DNA of 64,000 nt from Streptomyces rimosus (GTDB lineage: Bacteria > Actinomycetota > Actinomycetes > Streptomycetales > Streptomycetaceae), in assembly GCF_008704655.1 (NCBI RefSeq), contig NZ_CP023688.1:8559001-8623000 (forward strand), written 5' to 3'. Below, piece after piece: positions 7,990-16,270 of this stretch; within the stretch, counting starts at the first letter, position 1, and each line of letters begins with the position of its first letter. The notes beneath the pieces were generated by a model, which saw nothing but the letters and a program-made list of their open reading frames with translations, was not told where the DNA came from and ran no database searches. The translations under genes and the position numbers were made by a program.

Positions 7990-10272
7990 TCAACTCCCCA
8001 CATGCAGGACGATGACGCACGTGTCGTCCTCCGGATTGGTGTGCAGAACGGAGAGCAATGTCTCCAAATGCGCCTCGGGGTCGCCGTGCGCGCCTTGGCG
8101 GGCGGCGGACAGCAGCAGGTCCTCGCGGTTGCCGGACCGGTCGGAGCGGCGCTCGACCAGGCCGTCGGTGTAGAGGATCACGCGGTCGCCGGGGCGCAGC
8201 GTCAGCGTCTTGCACGCGTAACCGGGGTCCAGGCTGGCGCCCAGCGAGGTCCCGTCGTCGGTGACCAGCTCGGTGGCCCGGTCGCCGCGTACCAGGACGG
8301 GCGGTGGGTGACCGGCGCGGGCCCAGGTCAGGGTACGTCGCTGCGGATCGAAGTGGCCTACGGCCGCGGTCGCGTTGAGCGACTCGTCGTGGCCGTGGAA
8401 GGCGACGAGATTCAGACAGTCGAGGATACGGGCCGGGTCGGCGCCGGTGTACGCGATCCCGAGCAGCGCGTTGCGCAGCTGCGCCATGCCGGCGGCCGCC
8501 TGGAGGCCGTGCCCGAGCACGTCGCCGATGGCGATCAGTACCCGGCCGTCGGGCAACGGCGTGGCCTCGAACCAGTCGCCGCCCACGCGGGCGCAGTTCT
8601 CGGCGGGCTGGTACCGGATCGCCGCCCGCAGCCCCGGCAAAGTGGTGTGCGCCCGTGGCAGCAGCGCCAGTTGCAGCTCCTCCGCCATCCGCAGCTGTTG
8701 GCTCTCGGCCTCCCGCCGCGTCGCCTCCAGCGCCGCTTCGGTCCGCCGGACGTCGGTCACGTCCTGGACGACACCGCGCAGGGCCACGAGGTTGCCCAGG
8801 CTGTCGCGGAGCAGTTCGGCGCTGACGCTCACGTGGCGCGGGCCGTCGGAAGCGCGCGTACGGACCTCGAAGCGCACCGGTCCGGGGGCGCGGGCCAGTG
8901 ACTGCACGGCCTTCACGACGGTCGGCAGGTCTTCCTCGATGACGTACCCGGACAGTGCGTCCAGCGGCAACGGGCCGAGTTCCGGCGGCCGTTCGAGGAT
9001 GTCGTACATCCGCCGGGACCACGTCACGCCGCCGGTGGCCGGCTTCCACTCTGCCCAGCCGAGGTTGACCAGCCGCTCGTCGTCGTCGATCCGGGTGCTC
9101 GTGTGCGTCTGCCCGTCGTGGAACTGCCATGTCACCAGCAGGCCGCCGGCCGCACGCTGGGCCCGCACGCTCAGTACGGCCGGACGCGTGACGCCCTGGA
9201 AGGGCTCCTCGTACGAGAACGGTCCCCGGTCGAGCGGGACGCCGGTCTCCAGGACCGCCACATACGCGTCGAAGATCCCGGAAAGGATCATGCCGGGGAA
9301 GGTTTCCAGCAGCCGGCTGCCGGTGATCTGGTCCGGCGTGCGGCCCAGGATGTCGATGGCGCGTGCGTTGCAGCGCTCTATCGTGAACTCCACGACCCGG
9401 CCGAGCCCGTCGCGCAGTGGGCGGAGCAGCGCGGCCGGTACGGGAACCGCGTCGATGACCGCGTCCAGCCAGGCCGTCCGTACGCCCTCGTCCGGCGGCT
9501 TCAGGGCGGCCAGCCCGCGCAGCCGCTGCCCGGCGCGGTCGGCCAGCGCCTCCAGCCGGTCGCGGGCCGTGGGCGCCGGGCGCTCGGGGCCGGACCAGAT
9601 GACGCTGACCACGCACACCGCGGTGCCCGGTCTGCCGCCGTTTCCGGGGGCGCGGGGCCCGCCCGGCCGGTCGCGGCCCGCCGACACCCAGGTCAGGCTG
9701 CGGTCACCGGCCTCGTCGTCGAGCCATACCTGCTGGTCCGCCGCGGACATCCGGGCCAGCGGGAGTATGCAGTGCAGAGGTATCTGCGACCAGTCGCTGT
9801 CCGTCCGTGCCGCCGACCCGGCGGCCCCGCTCGTCCGGAGTCCGCCGTCCTCGTCCACGACGGCCAGCAGCACCGCCGTGGCGCCGGTTTCCTCGGTCCG
9901 CTCAAGGAGCTGTTGCGCCAGCTCGACGGGGTTACGGGCGGCCGCCAGGTCCGCCGTGCCGTCGTACGGCCCGAAGTCGTGCGGGACCGTTCCCGCACGG
10001 GCCTTCACTCCGGTGGTCCGGATGGCGCGGTCCTCGACGGCCCCGGTCAGGCGGCCGGCGCCGTACACCGTCCGGGCGGAGGGCAGCAGGCCGGGGGCAT
10101 CCGCCGCCGGGGTGCCCAGCAGGCCGCTCGCGCAGGCGCGGGCCTGGGCTTCGTCGCACCCCAGGTGCTTGATCAGAAGTTCCTCGACACGTACGGCACT
10201 CAACGCGGCCCCGGGCGCGCGTCCGCTCTCCTCCGGGCGGGAACCGGTCGCACCGCTGTCACACCGGACCAT
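7990..10272 (-). CDS. PAS-domain SpoIIE/RsbU-type PP2C phosphatase
   Basis: 760 residues. A first segment (about 1-240) looks like a degenerate GAF-type sensor. A PAS-like domain follows (about 265-385, DAVIDAVPVPAALLRP), then a second PAS/PAC (about 415-525, SAELLRDSLGNLVALRGVVQDVTD). A coiled linker QQLRMAEELQLALLPR leads to the SpoIIE phosphatase with metal motifs GGDWFEA, GDVLGHG and YTDGLVE. Such proteins dephosphorylate anti-sigma-factor antagonists in partner-switching stress pathways. The ATG at 10272 follows a GAGG. An in-frame GTG 14 codons upstream has no ribosome site. No cognate anti-sigma gene is adjacent. Confidence 0.85.
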   Translation of the reverse strand: MVRCDSGATGSRPEESGRAPGAALSAVRVEELLIKHLGCDEAQARACASGLLGTPAADAPGLLPSARTVYGAGRLTGAVEDRAIRTTGVKARAGTVPHDFGPYDGTADLAAARNPVELAQQLLERTEETGATAVLLAVVDEDGGLRTSGAAGSAARTDSDWSQIPLHCILPLARMSAADQQVWLDDEAGDRSLTWVSAGRDRPGGPRAPGNGGRPGTAVCVVSVIWSGPERPAPTARDRLEALADRAGQRLRGLAALKPPDEGVRTAWLDAVIDAVPVPAALLRPLRDGLGRVVEFTIERCNARAIDILGRTPDQITGSRLLETFPGMILSGIFDAYVAVLETGVPLDRGPFSYEEPFQGVTRPAVLSVRAQRAAGGLLVTWQFHDGQTHTSTRIDDDERLVNLGWAEWKPATGGVTWSRRMYDILERPPELGPLPLDALSGYVIEEDLPTVVKAVQSLARAPGPVRFEVRTRASDGPRHVSVSAELLRDSLGNLVALRGVVQDVTDVRRTEAALEATRREAESQQLRMAEELQLALLPRAHTTLPGLRAAIRYQPAENCARVGGDWFEATPLPDGRVLIAIGDVLGHGLQAAAGMAQLRNALLGIAYTGADPARILDCLNLVAFHGHDESLNATAAVGHFDPQRRTLTWARAGHPPPVLVRGDRATELVTDDGTSLGASLDPGYACKTLTLRPGDRVILYTDGLVERRSDRSGNREDLLLSAARQGAHGDPEAHLETLLSVLHTNPEDDTCVIVLHVGS

Positions 10273-10656
10273 GGCACCTCGTCGTTTCCTCGACGGCACC
10301 CGTGGCCGCCCCACGGGTTCTCCGGACAGCGCGCGGACGGCATGTCCGCACCCGGCCGGTCGGAGGAGCCTGCCTCATGACCGCTGTTGTCTATCAGGGC
10401 GCAGGCGATCACCGCCGGATGTGACCGGTACTGCCCGATGACGTTGCCGCTCTGTGCCCGAGCGCAAGAAGCCGAGCACGGTTTGACCGTTGTGGATCGG
10501 ATAGGGGGGCGAGGGACGTGACGGCGCCGTGGGCGATCCGTACCGCACTCCGGAAACATCACGCAATTTGTGTTAATAATGCTGGAGAGATCTGCTAAGA
10601 ATGCTGGGCGACCGTCATCCGTACGCCCCGCCCGCCGACTCCCGAGGGACGCCGCC
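10273..10656. other. divergent intergenic region, phosphatase / dehydrogenase
   Basis: About 380 bases serving two divergent genes. The only clear element is the AT-richer direct repeat at 10574-10607. No open frame with coding bias and no tRNA-like structure was seen. Confidence 0.5.
10574..10607. promoter_or_regulatory. 12-bp direct repeat, likely DeoR-family operator
   Basis: TAATAATGCTGG (10574-10585) and TAAGAATGCTGG (10596-10607) differ at one base and start exactly 22 bp apart, two helical turns. They lie 50-83 bases before the dehydrogenase start, in an AT-rich patch. The linked regulator is DeoR-family, a group that often binds direct repeats. Confidence 0.55.
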
Positions 10657-11709
10657 ATGCCCGCTCCGCTGCCCGACCACGTCCCCGCAACCATGCGTGC
10701 CGCCGTCCTGCACGCGCCCAAGGACCTGCGGATCGAGGAGCGGCCGGTGCCGCGCCCCGGGCCGGGGCAGGTGCTGGTCCGCGTCGAAGCCGTCGGCATC
10801 TGCGGCTCGGACGTGCACTACTACGAGCACGGGCGGATCGGCGACTTCGTCGTCCGCGCCCCGATGGTCCTCGGCCACGAGCCCGGCGGCACGGTCGTCG
10901 CCCTCGGCCCCGGCGCCACCCGCCATCGGCCGGGACAGGTGGTCTCCCTGGAACCCGGCGTACCGTGCGGCACCTGCGGGCAGTGCCGCCACGGCCGCTA
11001 CAACCTGTGCCCCGACGTGTCCTTCTACGCCACCCCGCCGGTCGACGGCGCGCTGTGCGAGTACGTCGCCATCGACGAGCACTTCGCCCACGCCGTCCCC
11101 GACACCCTGACCGCCGAGACCGCCGCCCTGCTGGAGCCGCTGTCCGTCGGCGTGTGGGCGGCGCGCAAGGGACGGATCGGGCCCGGCGCGCGGGTGCTGG
11201 TCACCGGGGCCGGGCCGATCGGGCTCGTCGCCGTCCAGACGGCCCGCACTTTCGGTGCCGTCGAGGTCGTCGTCACCGACATCGCCCCCGAACGGCTCGA
11301 TCTGGCGCGAGAGTTGGGCGCCACCGCCACGGTGGACGTACGCAGCACCCGGCTCGCCGACACCGGCTACGAACCCGACGTCCTCCTGGAGTGCTCCGGC
11401 GTCCCGGCCGTCGCCGACGAGGCGATCCGCTCCGTCGGGCGCGCGGGCCGGGCGGTGCTGGTCGGCATGGGCGGCGACACCGTGCCGCTGCCGCTGGCCC
11501 ATGTGCAAAACTTCGAGATCGAGGTCACCGGGACCTTCCGGTACGCCAACACCTGGCCGGCCGCCATCGCGCTGGCCGCCTCCGGCGACGTACGGCTCGA
11601 CCGGCTGGTCTCCCACCGGTACGGCCTGGCGGATGCGGAGCAGGCGCTCACCGCGGCCGCCCGGGACCGTACGACGATCAAGCCCGTGGTGTGCCCGCGG
11701 TCCGGCTGA
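10657..11709 (+). CDS. zinc-dependent polyol dehydrogenase (sorbitol/xylitol type)
   Basis: 350-residue medium-chain dehydrogenase/reductase. The catalytic zinc region has GICGSDVHYYEHGRIGDF and GHEPGG. The structural zinc loop has four cysteines (CGTCGQCRHGRYNLC). The cofactor Rossmann motif is GAGPIG with an aspartate (VVTDIAPERL), pointing to NAD. The HYYEHG segment is typical of sorbitol, xylitol and L-iditol 2-dehydrogenases, which oxidise a polyol to a ketose. ATG 10657 was chosen over an upstream in-frame ATG because GAGGGA lies six bases before it. Probably co-transcribed with the DeoR gene 38 bases downstream. Exact polyol unknown. Confidence 0.87.
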   Translation: MPAPLPDHVPATMRAAVLHAPKDLRIEERPVPRPGPGQVLVRVEAVGICGSDVHYYEHGRIGDFVVRAPMVLGHEPGGTVVALGPGATRHRPGQVVSLEPGVPCGTCGQCRHGRYNLCPDVSFYATPPVDGALCEYVAIDEHFAHAVPDTLTAETAALLEPLSVGVWAARKGRIGPGARVLVTGAGPIGLVAVQTARTFGAVEVVVTDIAPERLDLARELGATATVDVRSTRLADTGYEPDVLLECSGVPAVADEAIRSVGRAGRAVLVGMGGDTVPLPLAHVQNFEIEVTGTFRYANTWPAAIALAASGDVRLDRLVSHRYGLADAEQALTAAARDRTTIKPVVCPRSG

Positions 11710-11747
11710 GCGCCGGGCACCACGGCACGGAGAAGGAGGAGCGCCGC

Positions 11748-12554
11748 ATGGCCGCCAAGGCACGGCTGTCGCAGGCCGGCGTCGAACAGCGGCGGCAGGC
11801 CGTCCTGCGCTATGTCGCCGACCACGGCGCCCTGCGCATCGACGCGCTCGCCGACCGCTTCGACGTCAGCTTGATGACGATGCACCGCGACCTCGACGAC
11901 CTCGCCGCCCGCCATCTGCTGCGCAAAGAGCGCGGCCGGGCCGTGGCCTTCCCCGCGCTGACCATGGAGACCGCCACCCGCTTCCGGGAGGGCGCGGGGC
12001 TGGCGGCCAAGACCGCGCTGTGTGCCGCGGTGGCCGGGCGGATCACGCCGGGCAGCACCGTGCTGATGGACGACTCCACCACGCTCTACCCGCTGGCCGG
12101 CCTGCTGGCCCGGCGGGACCCGGCCGACGGGATCACGGTCCTCACCAACTCGGTCGGCCTCGCCCAGCGCCTGGGTGCGGTGCCCGGCGTGGACGTCACC
12201 CTGCTCGGCGGCCGGTACCACGGCGAGTTCAACTCCTGCACCGGCCCGGAGGTCGGCGGCGCCCTCGCCCGGCTGCACGCCGATCTGGTGCTGACGTCAG
12301 CGACCGCCGTCCTCGACGGGCGGCTGTTCCATCCACTGCGGGAGTACGTCGAGGTCAAGGAGGCCATGCTGGCCGCCGCCGAGGAGGCCGTACTCCTCGT
12401 GGACCACGCCAAGTTCGGCAAGCGCGCCACGTACGCGTACGGCACCGCCGCCCGTTACGGGACGGTTGTCACGGACACCGCCACCCCCGCCGGGGAAGTC
12501 GCCGCCCTACGGGCCACCGGGGCCGCCGTACAGGTCGTCCGGTCGAAACCGTAG
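11748..12554 (+). CDS. DeoR-family transcriptional repressor
   Basis: 268 residues. N-terminal winged helix-turn-helix (about 15-65) with the signature SLMTMHRDLDDLAARHLL, then the DeoR effector domain that binds sugar phosphates (VLMDDSTTLYPLAGLL, VTVLTNS-like segment, LLGG, and VDHAKFGKRA near the end). ATG sits behind a strong AGAAGGAGGAG. It probably senses a phosphorylated product of polyol metabolism and represses its own operon through the direct repeat upstream of the dehydrogenase. Confidence 0.88.
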   Translation: MAAKARLSQAGVEQRRQAVLRYVADHGALRIDALADRFDVSLMTMHRDLDDLAARHLLRKERGRAVAFPALTMETATRFREGAGLAAKTALCAAVAGRITPGSTVLMDDSTTLYPLAGLLARRDPADGITVLTNSVGLAQRLGAVPGVDVTLLGGRYHGEFNSCTGPEVGGALARLHADLVLTSATAVLDGRLFHPLREYVEVKEAMLAAAEEAVLLVDHAKFGKRATYAYGTAARYGTVVTDTATPAGEVAALRATGAAVQVVRSKP

Positions 12555-12559
12555 CGCTC

Positions 12560-12612
12560 CGGTCAGATCCGGCGGCACTGCGGTCAGATCCGGCGGCTGC
12601 GGTCAGATGCCG
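12560..12612. repeat. triplicated CGGTCAGATCCGGCGGC
   Basis: The 17-mer occurs exactly at 12560-12576 and 12581-12597. A third, diverged copy (CGGTCAGATGCCG) begins at 12600 and contains the TCA that is the stop codon of the leftward gene ending at 12603. It looks like recent local duplication of that gene's terminal bases. Confidence 0.7.
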
Positions 12613-12941
12613 TCCGGGGGCAGCGCGGCGACCCTGTCGAGGAGGCGGTTGACCTCGTCCAGGGCCTCTCGGCCGGTGTCCGACTCGCGCTGTCCGGGGT
12701 CGTCGAGGAATTCGGCGGTGCAGGCCATCAGCTGGTACATGGCGCCGATGGGCTTCAGGCCCCACGACGCGTTCAGCAGGATGTGGGTGATGATCCGGGC
12801 GGTGAGCCGGCCGCCGTTGTCGTCCCGGGCGAGGACCAGGGTGAGGGCGAGATTGCGGTCGGCGTCGTCCGGCTGCCACGTCCCGCCGAGATCGCGGGCG
12901 AGGGTGGTGGCCTGGGACCGGATGTCGGATGCCGCGTTCAT
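12603..12941 (-). CDS. hypothetical cytoplasmic protein
   Basis: 112 residues from ATG 12941 (MNAASDIRSQ), no signal peptide or membrane segment, mostly helical and acidic toward the C-terminus (EFLDDPGQRESDTGREALDE). Codon bias is clearly coding. I do not recognise a family. No strong ribosome site precedes the ATG, and a longer start upstream would add proline-rich low-complexity sequence, so the ATG is preferred. Stands alone between the DeoR gene and a secreted protease. Confidence 0.6.
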   Translation of the reverse strand: MNAASDIRSQATTLARDLGGTWQPDDADRNLALTLVLARDDNGGRLTARIITHILLNASWGLKPIGAMYQLMACTAEFLDDPGQRESDTGREALDEVNRLLDRVAALPPDGI

Positions 12942-13073
12942 GGTCCGACCGTGCCACACCACCGCCCGTGCGGGCGGACGCGTCGGACGGACCCCGGGGT
13001 GCCTCACCCCGCCGGGTGAACACGGCGGCCGTCCGGCGTACGGAGGGGGCCCGGCGGGGGAGGAAGGGGCCGG

Positions 13074-13102
13074 ACCGGCGGGCACGCGGGGTGCCCGCCG
13101 GT
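13074..13102 (-). terminator. hairpin after the serine protease gene
   Basis: ACCGGCGGGCAC (13074-13085) pairs perfectly with GTGCCCGCCGGT (13091-13102) over a five-base loop, eight bases past the stop of the leftward protease gene. Confidence 0.75.
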
Positions 13103-13109
13103 GCGCGGA

Positions 13110-13973
13110 CTACGGCTTGGGCAGGACGCAGCCCGGGCGGCTCAGGTCCAGCTTGTTGCCGGTGCCGAAGCACTTGGGTATCTCGTACGTCTCCTGGGCG
13201 TAGCCGATGCCGCGGCGCACGTTCACGCGGCCGTTGGCGTCGACCTCGCACGGGTTGTTGAGCGTGCAGCGCTGGCCGCTCTCATTGATCGTGTTGTTGA
13301 CGGCCGCCACCTTGCCGGAGGCGACGTCGATCACCGGGGAGCCCGAGGTGCCGCCGATGACGTTGCACGGGGAGGTGTAGCGGACCGAGTCCTTCCAGGT
13401 CCAGTCGCCCTCCTTCAGCCGGTAGGCGAAGCCGTCCACGTTGCAGTTGTAGGTCTTCTTCCAGTACCCGGACACGACGGCGATGGCGGCGCCCTTGACC
13501 GGGTGGGTGGTGGCCATGTCCAGCGCCGTGATGCCGTAGCGCTGCTTTATCTGGGCGTAGGTGGAGGAGAGTTCGTAGAGCGAGACATCGGTGTCGGTCA
13601 TCGTGCCGTAGACGACCTTGGTGGCGCGGACCGTGCCGAGGTTGCCGGCCGAGGCGCTGAGCACGGTGAAGCTGCGGCTGGAGGGCTGGTCGACGATGAC
13701 CTCGCCCGCGTCCGGCATGCCGCTCTCCAGGCAGTGGCCGTTGGACAGGACCAGGGCCGGATCGTTGTCGGTCGAAGTGGGCATGCGCACGATCGATCCG
13801 GAACAGTTGCTGAGCGCCACGGTGCCGGCATAGTTCACGGCTCTGGGGATCGCCTTGGCCGTGGTGGCCGTGGCGTCCGTGATCGTGGCCGCGCCGGCGG
13901 TTCCGGCGGTGCCCACGAGGGCGGCGGTACCCAGGACGGCCGTGGCCAGGGCACCGACGAGAGGGCTTTTCAT
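13110..13973 (-). CDS. secreted trypsin-like serine protease
   Basis: 287 residues with a signal peptide (MKSPLVGALATAVLGTAALV, Ala-rich cleavage near AGAA). The chymotrypsin-fold triad is readable: His80 in SNGHCLE, an aspartate at 127/129 in TDTDVSLYEL and Ser212 in GGTSGSPV. Six cysteines fit disulfides of an extracellular enzyme. Closest in style to actinomycete S1-family secreted endopeptidases (V8/trypsin-like). Specificity is not clear. No long pro-region precedes the catalytic domain. Single gene with its own terminator. Confidence 0.88.
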   Translation of the reverse strand: MKSPLVGALATAVLGTAALVGTAGTAGAATITDATATTAKAIPRAVNYAGTVALSNCSGSIVRMPTSTDNDPALVLSNGHCLESGMPDAGEVIVDQPSSRSFTVLSASAGNLGTVRATKVVYGTMTDTDVSLYELSSTYAQIKQRYGITALDMATTHPVKGAAIAVVSGYWKKTYNCNVDGFAYRLKEGDWTWKDSVRYTSPCNVIGGTSGSPVIDVASGKVAAVNNTINESGQRCTLNNPCEVDANGRVNVRRGIGYAQETYEIPKCFGTGNKLDLSRPGCVLPKP

Positions 13974-14475
13974 GTGGGGGTCCTCTCAGAATCTGTGGCC
14001 GAAGTTCCTTCGGCTTTGACGTGCGCATTGTTGGGGCAACTGAGGCTGCTGGCAACAACTTCGCCATAACTGGAAGGAGCCGCTCCGGGTTCGGGCGGCG
14101 GGCGGCCGGGGCGGGGGAGCACCTGGGGGCGCCCGGGGCGGGGCGGGCGGAGCCCGGGCGGCGCACGCCGCAGTGCGGATCGGCATGCCGGGGGCGCGCG
14201 TTGCCGGAGCGTGCCGGTTTCCGCCCCGACTCCTTTTTCGTCCGTACGGTTCGCCGCCGCCCCGATTTCTCATCCTTTTCTCACGAACGCCACCGGCGCT
14301 GCCCGGCGATACCGCGCTGACCTGTGCAGGAAGGCGACTTCAGGAAGTTCGTCGACGTTGTGGACATGGGGCAGGTGTGGTGTCGTACGCTAAACTCCGC
14401 GATCCGTTCGCGCATTTCCCGTCGTTTACCGTGAAACTCGGACAGGCTGCCGCCGCACCGTCGTTAAGGACCCGG
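13974..14475. other. divergent intergenic region, protease / acyltransferase
   Basis: About 500 bases. Upstream frames continuous with the acyltransferase have poor coding character (arginine/proline-rich), so the region is probably regulatory for the two divergent genes. I could not pick a convincing promoter pair or operator. Confidence 0.45.
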
Positions 14476-15660
14476 ATGCTTTACGCCGCGCCAGAACACC
14501 CTCCCGGCCCGCAGGGGGAGGCGCGGCGGCCCAGACTGCGTGTCCTCGACGGACTGCGGCTGCTGGCCGCCCTGATGGTCCTGGCTTATCACTACATCAC
14601 CCTGCGCGACGGCTGGGGCGACGACCCGAACGCTTTCTCCCCGGTCGTCTACCACCTGTCGGAGTACGGCTGGCTCGGCGTCGAAGTCTTCTTCCTGATC
14701 AGCGGATTCGTCATCTGTATGAGCGCCTGGGGGCGTTCCCTGGGCGATTTCGTGACATCCCGCGTCTCCCGTCTCTATCCGGCCTATTGGGTCGCCGTAC
14801 TGCTGACCGCGGCGGTCCTGACCGTGTGGCCGAACGTCCGCAGCGCGGACAACTGGGAGACGGTGCTGACGAATCTCACCATGCTCCAGCAGGGGGTCGG
14901 CGTCCCCGACGTGGACGACGCCTACTGGACGCTGTTCATCGAGCTGAAGTTCTATCTGCTGTTCGCGATCGTGGTGTTCCGCGGGGTCACCTACCGCAGG
15001 TGTGTGCTGTTCTGCGGCCTGTGGACGGTGGCCGGCGTGGTGGCGCTGAAGTCCAACAGCGACCTGCTGTCGGTGTGGGCCATAGCGCCGTACTCCCCGT
15101 ACTTCATCGCGGGCATCGCCTTCTACCTCATGCACCGTTTCCGGCCCACCGTCCTGCTGTGGGCGATCGTCGCGGTCTCCTTCCTGCTCGCCCAGCACTA
15201 TCTGCGCGGGCGGCTGGTGATGAATCTCGGCGCGAAGGCGGACATGGCGCACGGCTGGCCGGTACGCCTGGCCGTGCTACTGGCCTTCGCGCTGATGGCC
15301 GCCATCGCGCTGGGGTGGTTCGACAAACTCCAGTGGCGCTGGCTGTCCACCGCCGGATCGCTCACCTATCCGCTCTATCTGCTCCACATGTATGTCGGTT
15401 TCACCCTTATCGACCTGCTGCGCAGCCGGGTGCCCGCGGCCGTGCTGCTGCCCGGGATCGTGGCATTCATGCTGGCCCTTTCCTGGGCGGTGCACCGGCT
15501 CGTGGAAAGGCCGTTGGGCAAGAAACTCCGGGTGTCCATGCAGAAGAGCGTGGAGGAAATGCGATTCCACTCGCGGGGCAGAATGTCCGGCGCGCCACCG
15601 GCGAAACAACGGGAAATCATCCGCGAGGAGCGGAAACCCGATCCGGAATTGCTGCACTGA
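14476..15660 (+). CDS. acyltransferase 3 family integral membrane protein
   Basis: 394 residues, about ten membrane helices. Begins with the family signature RLRVLDGLRLLAALMVLAYHYI containing the conserved His, then EVFFLISGFVICMS and SRLYPAYWVAVLL. These enzymes O-acylate extracytoplasmic sugars, lipids or natural products using acyl donors. The C-terminal 45 residues are charged and cytoplasmic. ATG 14476 is preceded by AAGGA at six bases. The frame opens 101 codons earlier, but that extension lacks coding bias. Substrate unknown and no glycan-synthesis neighbours. Confidence 0.87.
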   Translation: MLYAAPEHPPGPQGEARRPRLRVLDGLRLLAALMVLAYHYITLRDGWGDDPNAFSPVVYHLSEYGWLGVEVFFLISGFVICMSAWGRSLGDFVTSRVSRLYPAYWVAVLLTAAVLTVWPNVRSADNWETVLTNLTMLQQGVGVPDVDDAYWTLFIELKFYLLFAIVVFRGVTYRRCVLFCGLWTVAGVVALKSNSDLLSVWAIAPYSPYFIAGIAFYLMHRFRPTVLLWAIVAVSFLLAQHYLRGRLVMNLGAKADMAHGWPVRLAVLLAFALMAAIALGWFDKLQWRWLSTAGSLTYPLYLLHMYVGFTLIDLLRSRVPAAVLLPGIVAFMLALSWAVHRLVERPLGKKLRVSMQKSVEEMRFHSRGRMSGAPPAKQREIIREERKPDPELLH

Positions 15661-15822
15661 CGACCGGGGCGGCCGTCGGGCCCGTGGGAAACTCTGGCCC
15701 CGTACGTCCCGCGAGCCGTTTCGCCATCCCTGATCACTCGTTGACATGGGTGCCGTCCGTGCCGGCGGAAGAATGCCGGGCGCGGCCGGTATTCCACGGG
15801 CGAGGGAGGGAAGACGTCAGGA

Positions 15823-16149
15823 ATGAGCGGTGAGATGTGGGCGGTCGTGGTGATCGTCGCGGTCCTGCTGGCGGTGATGGTCGGCGCGGCGATCGTGCTC
15901 CTGGTCAAGGTGGTCCGTGCCCGCGCCGTCCTGCGCGAGGCGGGCGTACCGCTGGAGAACAAGCTCGCGTACTGGGGAGCGCTGCTCTATGTGCTCTCCC
16001 CGGTCGATCTGCTGCCCGACCCGGTCCTCCTCGACGACATCGGGGTGCTCCTGCTGGCCCTGCGCTCGCTGCACGCGGCGGCCGAAGCGGCGGGTGTGGG
16101 CAAGGGGAAGCGGTCGCCGTCGTCGCGGGAGATCGAGGCGGATGTCTGA
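15823..16149 (+). CDS. DUF1232 (YkvA-like) small membrane protein
   Basis: 108 residues: one N-terminal transmembrane helix (about 5-29), then the DUF1232 core YVLSPVDLLPD followed by LLDDIGVLLLALRSL, and a basic tail. Function of the family is unknown. Members are small membrane-associated proteins. ATG follows GGGAAGACGTCAGGA. No operon partner. Confidence 0.8.
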   Translation: MSGEMWAVVVIVAVLLAVMVGAAIVLLVKVVRARAVLREAGVPLENKLAYWGALLYVLSPVDLLPDPVLLDDIGVLLLALRSLHAAAEAAGVGKGKRSPSSREIEADV

Positions 16150-16150
16150 G

Positions 16151-16186
16151 GGGTACGCGTACGGTGCCTGACGGGTACGCGTACGG
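16151..16186. repeat. two copies of GGGTACGCGTACGG, 22 bp apart
   Basis: Identical 14-mers at 16151-16164 and 16173-16186, each holding the 10-bp palindrome GTACGCGTAC. They begin one base after the DUF1232 stop codon. Phasing of 22 bp could suit a dimeric protein, but tandem duplication is equally likely. Confidence 0.5.
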
Positions 16187-16192
16187 CCCCGG

Positions 16193-16270
16193 CCGCGTCG
16201 TACGGCGTCCACCGCCCCACCGGCTTCACACCCGCGTCGTACGGCGCTCACCGCCCCACCGACTTCACAC
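16193..16270. repeat. 39-bp tandem repeat, two copies
   Basis: Units 16193-16231 and 16232-16270 differ at three bases. The second unit includes the stop codon of the leftward pentapeptide-repeat gene (16265-16267), so the first copy is a duplicated gene end downstream of the real stop. Confidence 0.75.

Noticed and set aside
10483..10507. TTGACC followed by TAGGGG as a promoter
   Set aside because: The spacer is only 13 bases, too short for a housekeeping promoter.
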